64,000 nt of DNA, taken from Verpa conica. Its lineage: Eukaryota; Ascomycota; Pezizomycetes; Pezizales; Morchellaceae. The notes under the pieces are model-generated. The model was not told the origin of the DNA. It worked only from the letters and a program-made list of their open reading frames with translations, and ran no database searches. The stretch lies in contig JAUFSD010000023.1 of the NCBI GenBank assembly GCA_033030425.1, forward strand, positions 992,001 to 1,056,000. Direction: 5' to 3'. Below are positions 25,201-35,877 of the stretch, piece after piece. How positions within the stretch are numbered: the first letter of the stretch is position 1; the number at the start of each line of letters is the position of its first letter. The position numbers were made by a program, and so were the translations under genes.

Positions 25201-26593
25201 AAGTACTAGAGCTCGTAGAACTATCCTAAATTTAGTATATATACTCTGGAAACAGCTAACTACACTTTATACCCCTAGGCCAAGGGCTAGAATATACCTA
25301 TAGTTACAGAATTAGCAGCGCTAAATTTAAGGGACCCGCAATTAAGTGCAAGGTATGTACAAGATCCATCCATCAATTTGTAATTGCATCCATTGGTACA
25401 TGTTCTTCTCAAAAAAAATGATAGAAAATGGACCCTTCTAAATGACAACAGCAATACAGATACATTTACTCCATATACTCAGACCTCGTACCTAGCCTCG
25501 AAATACTAGTATTAGCGGTGAGATTATCATATATTACTACTATACAATCTACCTCCCATCACGAACGTGCGTGAGATACTATTCCAGACAATCGAGACTG
25601 ATGTTCATGATATTATATAGAAGGATTTTGGTAATACCTTCAGTAATATCTAATTGCTAGCAAATAGCAACCCGTATACAGAGCCCACATATATCACTGA
25701 TGTATATAGTTAAAACCCTGTGTAAGATTTATACCTAATCTCTATCTGGTCTTCCCTGTACTACTGACCGTTGTCAGAGCAATCTATGACCAGAATCTCC
25801 AAATGAAAGTCTGGGTGACGGCCCAGCAAATAATTAGCAAAGATGTAGTATATTTTATATAGTACCTGGTCTTATAATTATAGGATCATGTTTTACTATC
25901 ACCTTAAATTACACGTAATACAACTGTATGCTTATGTCTGATGATGCATCTAGTCTCAACCTAAGAATAATGGTCTAGCCTGATTCCAATTAAAGCCCAT
26001 AACTTTTTTGTAAGAGGGTTTATACGTACCCTATGGCTTGGAAAAATGAATGTAGCCCTCGTCTAATCCTTATCCTCGGGGATCTTCCGTATTCCATTAA
26101 TTAGTGATTCCGTCTATCTTTGGTATTGTTTTTAGGGACTGATAATAATTATATCAGAACCTAATATAGATGATTCTCTTCCGAAGTAGAAACGGCCTAT
26201 GGCGGAATTAAAATACATTTGACGGCTGGATGTGTTCGGTTGGGTGGCATATAAGTTGAAGGTATCAGATTTGTTGTATTCATCATGTATGATAGGCCCC
26301 CATAGATGGATTAATAGGTGAAATCCTAGCTAAATTTTACTGGGAGGTCTGTCACATGCATTGATATCTAGCGCAAGGGTTAGACCCCAACCATAGATAT
26401 CAGCACTCTACTTGGATCCCCTATGTCGGAACAGCCTCTCCTACTACAGAGTATGTTATTCTTATTCTTTGTCTCCTACATTTAATAATTCCAACAAAAG
26501 CTGGGTTTATATCTAGAGATTTCCTATTGTACACCGTTTTTGCTACCCAACCCTTTCTATCAATAGACTATCCAACTCTGTTCTAACTTTCAC
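19242..26593. other. 7.3-kb gene-free stretch
   Basis: No gene, RNA or intact mobile element was recognised. Open frames are below about 90 codons and lie randomly on both strands. From 20 to 24.7 kb the base composition is ordinary but no coding signal appears; from 24.7 to 26.5 kb it becomes AT-rich with many TA steps. Around 24.88-24.98 kb one forward frame shows short peptide-like runs broken by in-frame stops, which may be an old mobile-element remnant, but I could not name it. Confidence 0.5.
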
Positions 26594-27058
26594 TCAAACA
26601 AATGCCTTTTCCTTCTCCAACTTCATATTTTCTGCTTCTTGCCTCCTGTCTTTGTTCTCTGCTGCCCTCCTTTTCGCTCTAACCTCTTTCTGTCTCCTTT
26701 CGCCACCATCGATTTTCTTTCCCCGCTTGTGCTCCTTCAGCACCACAGTCCCATTCGTAACCCGGAACGACTCCCGCCAGTGAATGATATATCGCCTATC
26801 CCTTGCTGGCTCAATACCAAGCTCTTTCATTTGTGCTGATGTCAACGAGAAGAACTGGGACCAAGATTCGAATTTCGATTCATGTTGTGCAGTCTTGCGG
26901 CCGATTCTGTTTAAGAAGGTTGAGACATCGGGAACTTCGGTTGTTGCTTTTGGTACTGGTGGTGGTGGTAGAGAAGGGTGAATTGCCCGTACTGAGGTAA
27001 GTAGATGGCCCCGAGGGACAGAGAAGATAGTCGTGCGGAGGAGACGACGGGCGAACAT
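26594..27058 (-). CDS. FYV4: Mitochondrial small ribosomal subunit protein mS41 (FYV4), IGR motif
   Basis: A component of the mitochondrial 37S ribosomal subunit. Single exon, 154 residues. The N-terminus (MFARRLLRTTIFSVPRGHLL) is basic with hydrophobic and hydroxylated residues and no acidic residue, as in a mitochondrial presequence. Residues about 42-100 carry the IGR motif domain: VPDVSTFLNRIGRKTAQHES, then SWSQFFSLTSAQMKELGIEP and RRYIIHWRESFR. A highly charged Lys/Arg/Glu tail follows, as in fungal homologues. The start is the only ATG upstream of the domain. It is transcribed in the same direction as the secreted-protein gene to its right, about 450 bp away. Confidence 0.9.
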   Translation of the reverse strand: MFARRLLRTTIFSVPRGHLLTSVRAIHPSLPPPPVPKATTEVPDVSTFLNRIGRKTAQHESKFESWSQFFSLTSAQMKELGIEPARDRRYIIHWRESFRVTNGTVVLKEHKRGKKIDGGERRQKEVRAKRRAAENKDRRQEAENMKLEKEKAFV

Positions 27059-27509
27059 GGTGGGTAGTGGGTGAGCTCTGTTCTACGGGATTTCCGGTTA
27101 GCTATTTGAGGGGGGGGGAGTAGGATTGAATTGGGCCATACATCAAATTCCCAGGCCAATGAGCCGCTGCGTCGACTTTCAGTGATGTCGCTGATTGACC
27201 CCAGAATGAGTTGAGGTTCATTTCTTGATATTGGCACTAACCGAGAATTGTCCCCCACAAGGCTTGGCAAATATAATCTTTTCACCCCTAACCCTCGTAC
27301 AAGCCCATATATTACATGTACTATGTTATGTTATATATATACCATCGATCACCTTTAGAAATACTTTTAAATAACATCCGCCACAGGAAAAATCTCCACA
27401 AAATGATTTTAGCCCCCCGTTTATATTGATTTTTTACACCAGGCACCAGATCAGGCACTATTAGCAGCTCGAGCCGAAATTAAAATGTCCCTAGAGCAAT
27501 AAAATGCCC
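27059..27509. other. Intergenic, mS41 promoter
   Basis: Short stretch between mS41 and the secreted-protein gene, both on the minus strand. It must hold the mS41 promoter and the 3' end of its neighbour. A G-run lies near 27.11 kb; nothing else was recognised. Confidence 0.5.
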
Positions 27510-28208
27510 CTAGTTTCTCCCACACTTCTCAACCTGCATAAACAACGGCGAGCCTACACCATCTGTAGTATCCCAACGAATCTATAATTCTCAGTTATTA
27601 GAACATCTTCAAATCTAAGGAATTAGGGGTAAGACATACGATATATCCACCAGCAGGATCCGGGAAATACTTGAAGCCATTCGTCAACTGATGGCAAGTG
27701 AGGACGCCATTAATCACTGCCCAGTATGCTTTGTAGTCGGTCTATTTATCCACCCAACATTAGTTATCTGTGTCATCACAAAACAAAAGAAAGAGAGGCC
27801 TAACCGGTGGGATAACAAAATTGTGCCTAAAATCGTACTTTGGAGCCGCATCTTCGAGAAGGAATCCAAACCCATCGTTGCGGGTAATGAGGTATGAGTT
27901 TCCTTGTTTCGTTCCATTTATGTACTATTTTATAAACTTCCAGTTAGTTCGGATTCCTTGACATGATTAGAAGAAAAAAAACCCACAGCCTCAAACTTCT
28001 TCGCGCCAGGGCGCCCAAATCCCATGACACCATCTTTCATGTCCATATAATACTGCTTCGAGTCCACTCCTCTATCTTTAGGAGACTTGATCTTGATCTT
28101 AAAGTAGTTGTTGCTAGAGTCGTCATGATCGCGGCCTCTTCCTAGAGTAGTAGACGTGAATAACGCGAGAAAATAGAGCCCAAATAGAACAGAAAAGTAA
28201 CCCTTCAT
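27510..28208 (-). CDS. Predicted small secreted protein, four exons
   Basis: Function unknown. Hand-built exons 27987-28208, 27805-27924, 27640-27741 and 27510-27581 all join at phase 0 and give 171 residues. Introns are 62, 63 and 58 bp with donors GTGGGT, GTTAGG and GTATGT; clear ACTAAC and ACTAAT branch sites are present in the first two. Residues 1 to about 23 (MKGYFSVLFGLYFLALFTST, then TLG) form a classical signal peptide. The mature part is polar, rich in Gly, Asp, Lys and aromatic residues, with FGFLLEDAAPKYDF, YWAVINGVLTCHQL and FKYFPDPAGGYI segments, and only two cysteines (in LTCHQ and VEKCGRN) that could pair. There is no membrane anchor. The general layout recalls small ascomycete cell-wall or secreted proteins, but I cannot name the family. 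The ATG at 28208 is the first in frame. Confidence 0.7.
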
Positions 28209-29906
28209 CTTTATCAGGTAAATAGGCAAGAATGTAATAAGAGATGATAAAGGGAGGAAGTATGCCAGTAGCGCGCGTAAAAGTATCTTTATACGCTGCC
28301 CTATAAATCTGGGCCAACCAATGACCTTAGTAGTATAGCCCTGAGGTGTATATAGGATTATACCGCCAACTTAGGGCATACTGCGACATATTTATTCGCG
28401 CCTCAATGATACACAGTCCATCTAGCGCGTAAATAGGCAAGAATTAGCCGTGCATACGGCACAGGCAGCGGCACAAGCGTGTGCGGGAGCCAAGTATAGT
28501 CGCACCTTGCTACTCCATACCTATACTAGATTCTAAAACTTCTTGGACGAGGTATCAAGGATGGATCTGTTATCCCTTGCTACCCCGTATAAAATCTTCT
28601 AGATTCTTGTCGTCAGCTGGTATAACAGGCGACTAAAGTAGGCAAAATCACATGTATTGGTTGCTATATAAGACAGCAGAGGATATATGGTAGGGTTTAC
28701 GAAAATCGAATGGACAAGATCTGGTGGGGGAGTCTCCTAAAACCCACGTTTGCTGCAATCTATTCTGACATTCTGTGGTTTATAGTAACCCGAGCCAGAA
28801 ACTCGGAACAAGCCAGTGCTCTGGATGCATAGATGATAACAACAAGATAACATTACAACAGGTCAACCGGCCAGTATGTTTCTCTAATCGGTCCTCTCGC
28901 ATATAATCTAAGATCACTTGGGCCATGATACCCTAGCCTAGATTGTTCCACGGCAGCAACATACACACAAAGTTCAGATTCTAGATCCCGCCCAACACGT
29001 TGGGTTTGAAATTAGTATTCTCCCTATCTTGCGCCTCATATTGGCAATCAGCTGATAGGGCGCGCGTGTGCAAATGTTTACTTTATAGTGAGACGGATAC
29101 GACCTTGGAAACCCTACGCGTAAAACTGAGACAAACTCGGCTGAGGCTTGAGATATCTCTAAGATATTTGCACAAGCAATAATAACCCTAGAAGGACAAT
29201 AAACGTTGGGGAACGAATAGATGGCGAGTGATGGCTCATGAGTATCCATGTTAATTTCTGCTAATTGGATCCCTGCTAAAGCCTGCATGCCGAAACAACC
29301 AGTCAAACAACGTCACTCCCGCGCCGATCAAAGACCCAAGGTCTAGACGTCAGGCAGGCAAATCACCCAGGGGCTCACAGCCTAGGAAAAGGAAAAAAGA
29401 TATTGTTTATAATAGGGCTTACATAGGTCACGGCCAACGACCCGATCGCTACGCTGTCGAAAAGACCGGTACTTAAATGGCACACCCAGTAAGCGAGATG
29501 CACAACCCGCTCCCCAAAGCGGCTTGTCCATACTGACAGTGTTGGGAAAGTGAAGCCTAGACTCCAAAAGAAAAGAGTTTGTTTTACACATATCTCCAAC
29601 ATATGTCCCCAAGAAGGGAGATGATATTCACCTGGCGCGCCTAGAGTCTATATGCTAATAACAGGGGCTAAATTCTACGCTTGAGGCGCTTAGTGCGTAT
29701 ATACGGGTTAAAACCCGATAAGGAGTTTTAAGTGCCCTTTAAAGTCATATTTCATGCATAAGATTAACTAGAACAGGCCTGTGAGGTATCTTTACAGCTT
29801 ACTGAAACTCTAGATTAGTTCAAAATAGATATATCGGTCAGAATAGGGTACTAATCGATCCCAAATATTTTGACTATTAAACGTGGTTTTATAATAGGGC
29901 ATGATT

Positions 29907-29977
29907 CTGTAAAAACGGATATAAGCTAGGACTAAGGCTCTCAATCCTTGGCCAAGATTCATATCCGTTCCTTACAG
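29907..29977. repeat. 71-bp inverted-repeat element (foldback)
   Basis: Starts CTGTAAAAACGGATAT and ends ATATCCGTTCCTTACAG: 16-17 bp arms that pair with one gap or mismatch cluster around a 38-bp centre. No clear target-site duplication. It may be a very short MITE or the remnant of one. Confidence 0.5.
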
Positions 29978-30417
29978 AAAGTCAACTTAGCGATTTTTTT
30001 TCTTTCAGGGGAGTTTAGCTAGAGCCAGAAGTCGTTCCTTGCTATAAACCGGAGGTGGCCTCAAAGGTAGAGGTCCAGATAGGAAGTCCTAGCTAGACTA
30101 TCTATGTGGGTAATTCCTATGAGATGAAAAGGGACCCAGCATACCGATCGAGGTGCGACTCCTGGCCTCTCCAGACCTAAGGCCAGACCCGGCTTCTCAG
30201 ATAAACCGGTACTCTACGTCTCTGTGCGCTACCCAGCATAGTATCGGGGTACATAACAAAACATGTAATTTAGTCCGTGCGTCGGGGTTGGTGCCCGTGT
30301 CTGGTCTCTTAGAACATAGTCTTAGCGGTAATTCCGCGACCGGGTCGACCGGCAGCTAATGATCTCTCTAAGTACGTCATATTTTCTCAGGAGATTTCAC
30401 GGGGTCATTGTATTCGT

Positions 30418-30527
30418 CCAGCATAAGAACCCGAAAACAGGGATCGCTTTCTTTATATTGTAAAATATCTGTGCACGACGCCACAATATACAAAATACAC
30501 CCCCCTATTTCTGAGTTCTTATGCTGG
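30418..30527. repeat. 110-bp element with perfect 13-bp terminal inverted repeats
   Basis: CCAGCATAAGAAC at the left end and GTTCTTATGCTGG at the right end are exact reverse complements. The interior is unique and no target-site duplication is evident. Confidence 0.5.
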
Positions 30528-32025
30528 AAGACGAGTATGGTTAGCATCGGGCTACGGGGTGCACGTACATTCTTCCTCCTTTAGCCATCAAGTAGTGGAA
30601 TAGAAGTACGTTTTCCCTTTATTCTATATCTAGCGGGTCGCTTGGAGGTACCTAAAGAAACGTAAATTTCGTGTAAGAGGTTTAGCTGCTACACATAGCC
30701 AAGTAAGCATAACATATACTACGAATTCTGTAGAAATCTAGAAAAATATAGGTATTCATCAATGCACTTCCCCTAGTAATGTCTTAGCTAAGTGGAATGG
30801 AGATGATGGAACGAGATTTTGTGGTTTCTACAAATGCTCCGGCCTACAATCAACTTTTGACCTTATATACAGCGCACACAGCTTATTATGATATAAATTA
30901 GTCTAGATGTAAGATGGTTGTGACTGATTCATTTAAAAGACAATACTATACGTACATATATATGTTCTCTTAGAATTAAGCCTATATAAAGACCCGGCCA
31001 TGTAGGAGTTGTACTTGAGGATAATTAGTGGCGGCTCTACAGCTAATTCAGTACGTATAAGATCACAGCACTACATTTACATATAGTCATAGTAATACTA
31101 TAAGCTCTAAAGACTCTAGTTACTGTCCTCAAATCTCAATAATAGAATTATTTTATATTACTAGTAATAATTAGCGTTTTTTGGGTTGGTATCTACTTGA
31201 CTATCCAGGATCAATATTTTACAGGGTTCGAGTAGATGGAATGCAGTAATGTGCCTGTTATATGCTTAATATATATACGTAAGTAATTAAGTACGGGGTA
31301 GATGTAACTAACCTATAGATTAGTATTCGTGATAAATGGAGTTAGCCTAGATCTCCCTAGCTGAATGGAAGAAGAGCTATACTGTGCATCAATTGCAATG
31401 TTTACTTGCTAGTGAAAGTGTCCTCTATGCTCGACTTATAGCCTTAAGAATACATACAAACCTTAAATATCTTAGTTTGGGAGGAGTCAGTATACGCCTA
31501 CCCAGCGAACTTGAATTTAGTATAAACCCCCCCCCCCCCTCCTTTCATCTCTCACTTCATACTCTTATACCTTTGTGTCTTTTCTACTCCACAACAAGTA
31601 CCTCATTCGTATAGCAATTAGACCTCCGAGGCTGACTTTAAACGAGCACTGCTCTACAAAGATGGTTCTACCGATATACATCATCACTAATATTAAGAGC
31701 TGCTGATACTTAGCTGGTTTAATATCTCCCATTACGTAACTTGGGCAGTCAGGCCTGTGACACAGTGGTGTTAATTTTAAGGCCACTGTGGAGCTAAAAT
31801 TCACTCCCACGTACAACGACAACCCCTACGTACCTCCTTTAGCGTCGATAAACCAGGTAGTATAAGCCTTATATAAATTAACCGTATATAACTTCTATAT
31901 AATTATCTGAAGTATAAAACTAAAACAGAGTTTGTTTTTTTCGCAGCCTATATATATGTACTTATGATTGATTCATTCATTTTTCTTCGCAAGTCCCAGA
32001 TAATATACGTACACTTATGGGCGTA

Positions 32026-32198
32026 CAGTACAATCGCCCTATAAGAATATGGTTTTTGTGCAATATCATATTCTTATAGAGCAGTTATTCTTATGGAAAG
32101 CACTGGTGCGCATAAAATAATCCTTGTCTAGGTCGGACTACATATTCTTATAGGGCAAATATTCTTATAGCCCGAATTCTTATAGGGCGATTGTACTG
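32026..32198. mobile_element. MITE of pogo/Fot1 (Tc1-mariner superfamily) type
   Basis: A 173-bp non-coding element with perfect 23-bp terminal inverted repeats beginning CAGTACAATCGCCC and continuing TATAAGAAT. It is flanked by TA on both sides (32024-32025 and 32199-32200), the TA target duplication of Tc1/mariner-like transposases; the CAGT end is typical of pogo/Fot elements. The motif ATTCTTATAG(GGC) recurs about five times inside the element in both orientations, giving sub-terminal repeats. There is no transposase, so movement would depend on an autonomous relative elsewhere. Confidence 0.8.
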
Positions 32199-35100
32199 TA
32201 CTGGATTTCAACGTTTTTCTGCCGTCAGGGTTGCTAATGGTAGCCGATAAGTAGACTTTGATATAATGGAAGCAAGCACTCAATTTCTGTTCTATTATGT
32301 ATAATTGTACGTATTATAATATAACTAACATTAAGGTTATATATATTAAAGGTTTTTTAAAGATGTCTGGGCGATCATTCCTCGCGCTCGTATATAGAGG
32401 TCTAATTCTCGGTTAAGTTTAATCTAGCCCTCTTGTGAAGAAAGAAAATTTCGAAGTTTTATGTTTAAAAAGAATTTGGTAAGTCAAGGGGGATCGATCG
32501 ATATCTCGGTACGGGGGTCGGGGTTTAATTGTTAACGTTCAGACCTTGTAGATCGAGGGTGATCGATTTTGTGCTCGGCATATACAAACTCTGTCTAATT
32601 TCAGCGTAAGATCTCTTTTCTCGCTAAAGGATATAAGATTTAGAATTTTAGGAGGTGATATTTAGGCTATTCTTAAGATGAGAGTGAGTGGTTGTGGGCC
32701 GGGTCTATGGGTCTGGTATCCATAGGATCAGATCGACGATAAAGATTCTGGTGCGACCATCAGCTGATAGGCTTTGCTTTAATGTCTTATCGGCCAACAG
32801 AATTTTAAGATTTATGAGCCGAGGGATCAGCGGGCCCTGGAACTTTGAGATAGTAAGTTGAACATGTTATATATTCATATATATGGGATAATATGTATTA
32901 GTAGTGTAATTATATAATATAAGATCAAGATACAAATGGAGAGTAAAATTTCTCCAAGAATTCAAAGGCAGGCGCTGTTTTATAACTTAGACAGAGCCTA
33001 GATCTACTATTTAGTCCTAGGTTAAGAGCCTCTAATGATTTCTCCCCTAACCTATTAGGAATCTATATATATAGCCTCGTATAGCTTTACGTACCTCTGA
33101 TTATTTCCATGAATAGCTACTCTATGCATATATATAATTCATTCATTCATACTACATATGTAGATCTATGTATATGTCACTCTCAGTCAATTAGCTTATA
33201 CATATGTTTATGATATTACATAATCGATACGCCTCAATAGTATGAAGTCTTTCTCAAGCTAGCCTTATAAATTATAATTGAGCTTAAAATCTCAGGCCTT
33301 AGTATTGAGGTTATAATCGCAGCTAGAAACAAAGAATAAAGAGATATCATAAGAGAATCATGTGTAATCACTCGGCCGCGCGCCGATTGATTGATTAATC
33401 ATAGTAGTCACGTGTTTCTGCTAGCTACTCTTATTCCAATCAAGCTAAGCACGACATGGATGTAGAAAGAAAAACGTATTATGTATTTACATATGTTTTA
33501 AGGTGTTTTAAGAGTTTTATACATGTGCTGCAAAATGCCACGCTTCTTCCATAACCCACCTAATGGTGCTGCTCCCAATTATTATAGACTTGCCTTGAGA
33601 ATCGGGGAAATATCTGACTTGGGAGATATACATTCTGTATATCGGCGGGAAATTTTGTCTTCCGCTAGACCTGCATACCGGTATCGTACATTAGAAAATT
33701 TTAATATGATGTCATACATAACCATGCATGTGCACAAAATAAAATTTTGCTTGCAAACCCGGCCGAGAGTTCCTCGTGAACCTACGCACATACTTAATTC
33801 GTTTCTGAGTGAGATAATCAAGTAATAGCTCAGCATCAGGTACATACCGATTTAAATCACGTGTCCGACCCCATGCTTATCCGTTTCAGATATTATTAGA
33901 AGTCCATCCTAGCAGAATTGCAAGATACTTATAAGTGTAGCAATTTCAAGATTGGCATATGCTATATGAACCCAATAGACACCCTAGTTAATTCGCACTT
34001 AATTTCCCAGCGCAAAAAGCATATTTTATGTTAGTTTATTGCAAGATGACCAGAGGAACTCCCGAGAATGTACTTAGCTGGTATCAGATTCTCGGATTGT
34101 CGGTCTTTTATAGGTAAGCGAGCCCTAGCTGTAACACCGAGCGGCTCATATTTGTAGGAAAACCAACGTGTTAATCGTACATGCACATACAGGCCGGAGC
34201 CCATGAAACTCATGTCTCCGGCAGGTACCAAGGCTCTTAGAACTGAGAAAAACACGGGCTATTGACTTCTACAATTAAGAATATCCTTAGACGGTAGTTC
34301 TCGGGCTCCGAGTAAAAATCTCGGCATAAATCCCCTAGTGACATATTATTAAATATGCCTTTCTTGTTTGGTAAGAATGTTGTGATGTGGATACAGTGTA
34401 TCTAACTGGCTAGTACCGCCACAGGGGGTTCGAAGTTAAGCCGCAGACACCATACACCATTTGCCACAAACCAATCGTCTCTTTTTCACTGGAGCATGCT
34501 AGGGTCCCTGCTATAACCAATGGCTAGGTAGTTGATTCCACGAACTTATCGATTGCAGTTGTTAACTAAAGCGTTTATCCAAACTTTGTGTTTCACTCCT
34601 GGCTAATTCACCAAAAGTCTCAAATAAACAAAAAATTCTAGGGTGTTAGCCCTTTACGCTTCTCTTTGGGTACGATAACTATAAGATTAGAATTACTACG
34701 ACCATTGGCGAAGTTATAATATCTCCCGCGTCTCGATAAAATACCTGGGTTTATCTGCCACTTTCAAAAAGGCCCACTGATGATGCATTCTGATTGGTCA
34801 GGGACACTTCCTATAATTATTGATATCTAGTATATCTTTCTCGTTTCGTTTCGCCGGTTGAGTAATTACAGGGTTGTGATTAGCTACACAATTGATTGCC
34901 CGATCATGCATAATAATCTATAATTTAATAAACGACTAATCTTCTATCCTTCCATGTAGTTATAGACTCATTTCTTTCCCCCTATTCCCAAACTTAGGTT
35001 CAAGCCACCTAAACCTTAAAGGCCGACATGAGATATACCGGTAGCTGTATTGCTGTCGTAAAGTAATTGAAAATTGTTCTTTATCTTAGTGGTTCTTGCT

Positions 35101-35837
35101 AGTGTGTAAATAGGCATTGCATCTACCAATCTGAACTTACTAACAATCGACCAGTCTAGTTTTAGAGGATAGTCCTGGAAGACGTTTAGATGTGTTGTAC
35201 CAAGCACCTCCCAAGGACTTGATGCCAAATGGCACTTTTGAGACTAATAATATGGACATGTCATCAGTTCTATATTAACTAAGACTGAAATAATATGAAA
35301 TAGCTACCTCCAATGGGAAATATTTTCCTTTTTAAAACGAGCGGGGTGTGGTTTTCTACAAATAAGCTCACATTTTATACGTACGTAATCACTGAGGGAA
35401 CACGAATAGCAACTAGTGCGTGAAAACCAAATTGAACTTTCTTATATTCTCAATTGATACATGCATGCTTGACATTTTTTAATGCCGTGTGCTTATCAGA
35501 CTGTTCCATTGAAAAAGTACCTGCAAAGCTCCTTCGGACAAGTGCCCGCGGCGAATTGAGTATTCAATCAGACCACCTGCCAGGCAGCAGCTCTTACCAC
35601 GTGCAGATGTAAGAAAATTCTCACACTTCAAACACGGGGCCCCTGCATTGATCCAGTAGTCAATGTACCAGCATGATTTCAGAAGCTAGGTTTTGAACAG
35701 TGTGCTCCACGATGATCTTTGACGAATAGGACTAAAATCCCTAAGTGAGTCAACGGGAAGCTAGAGGCGTCGTGGTGCATTAGCTCTATTCCTGCTTCCA
35801 TGCTGTACCAGAGCGATACCTTGATGCTAAAACAAGT

Positions 35838-35877
35838 GTGATTCTATGTGATTCTATGTGATTCTGTGTGATTCTGT
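35838..35877. repeat. 10-bp tandem repeat, four units
   Basis: Four head-to-tail units GTGATTCTAT, two of them with a G for A near the end, followed by a diverged GTGAC half unit. The reading frame changes at each unit, so it is non-coding. Confidence 0.8.

Noticed and set aside
27714..27917. Minus-strand 67-codon frame within the secreted-protein gene
   Set aside because: A different frame from the one that splices in phase with the signal-peptide exon and the downstream exons; it is a shadow.
33523..33845. Opposed frames of 100 and 87 codons
   Set aside because: They overlap each other on opposite strands, show no domain and lie in AT-rich DNA; chance is enough to explain them.
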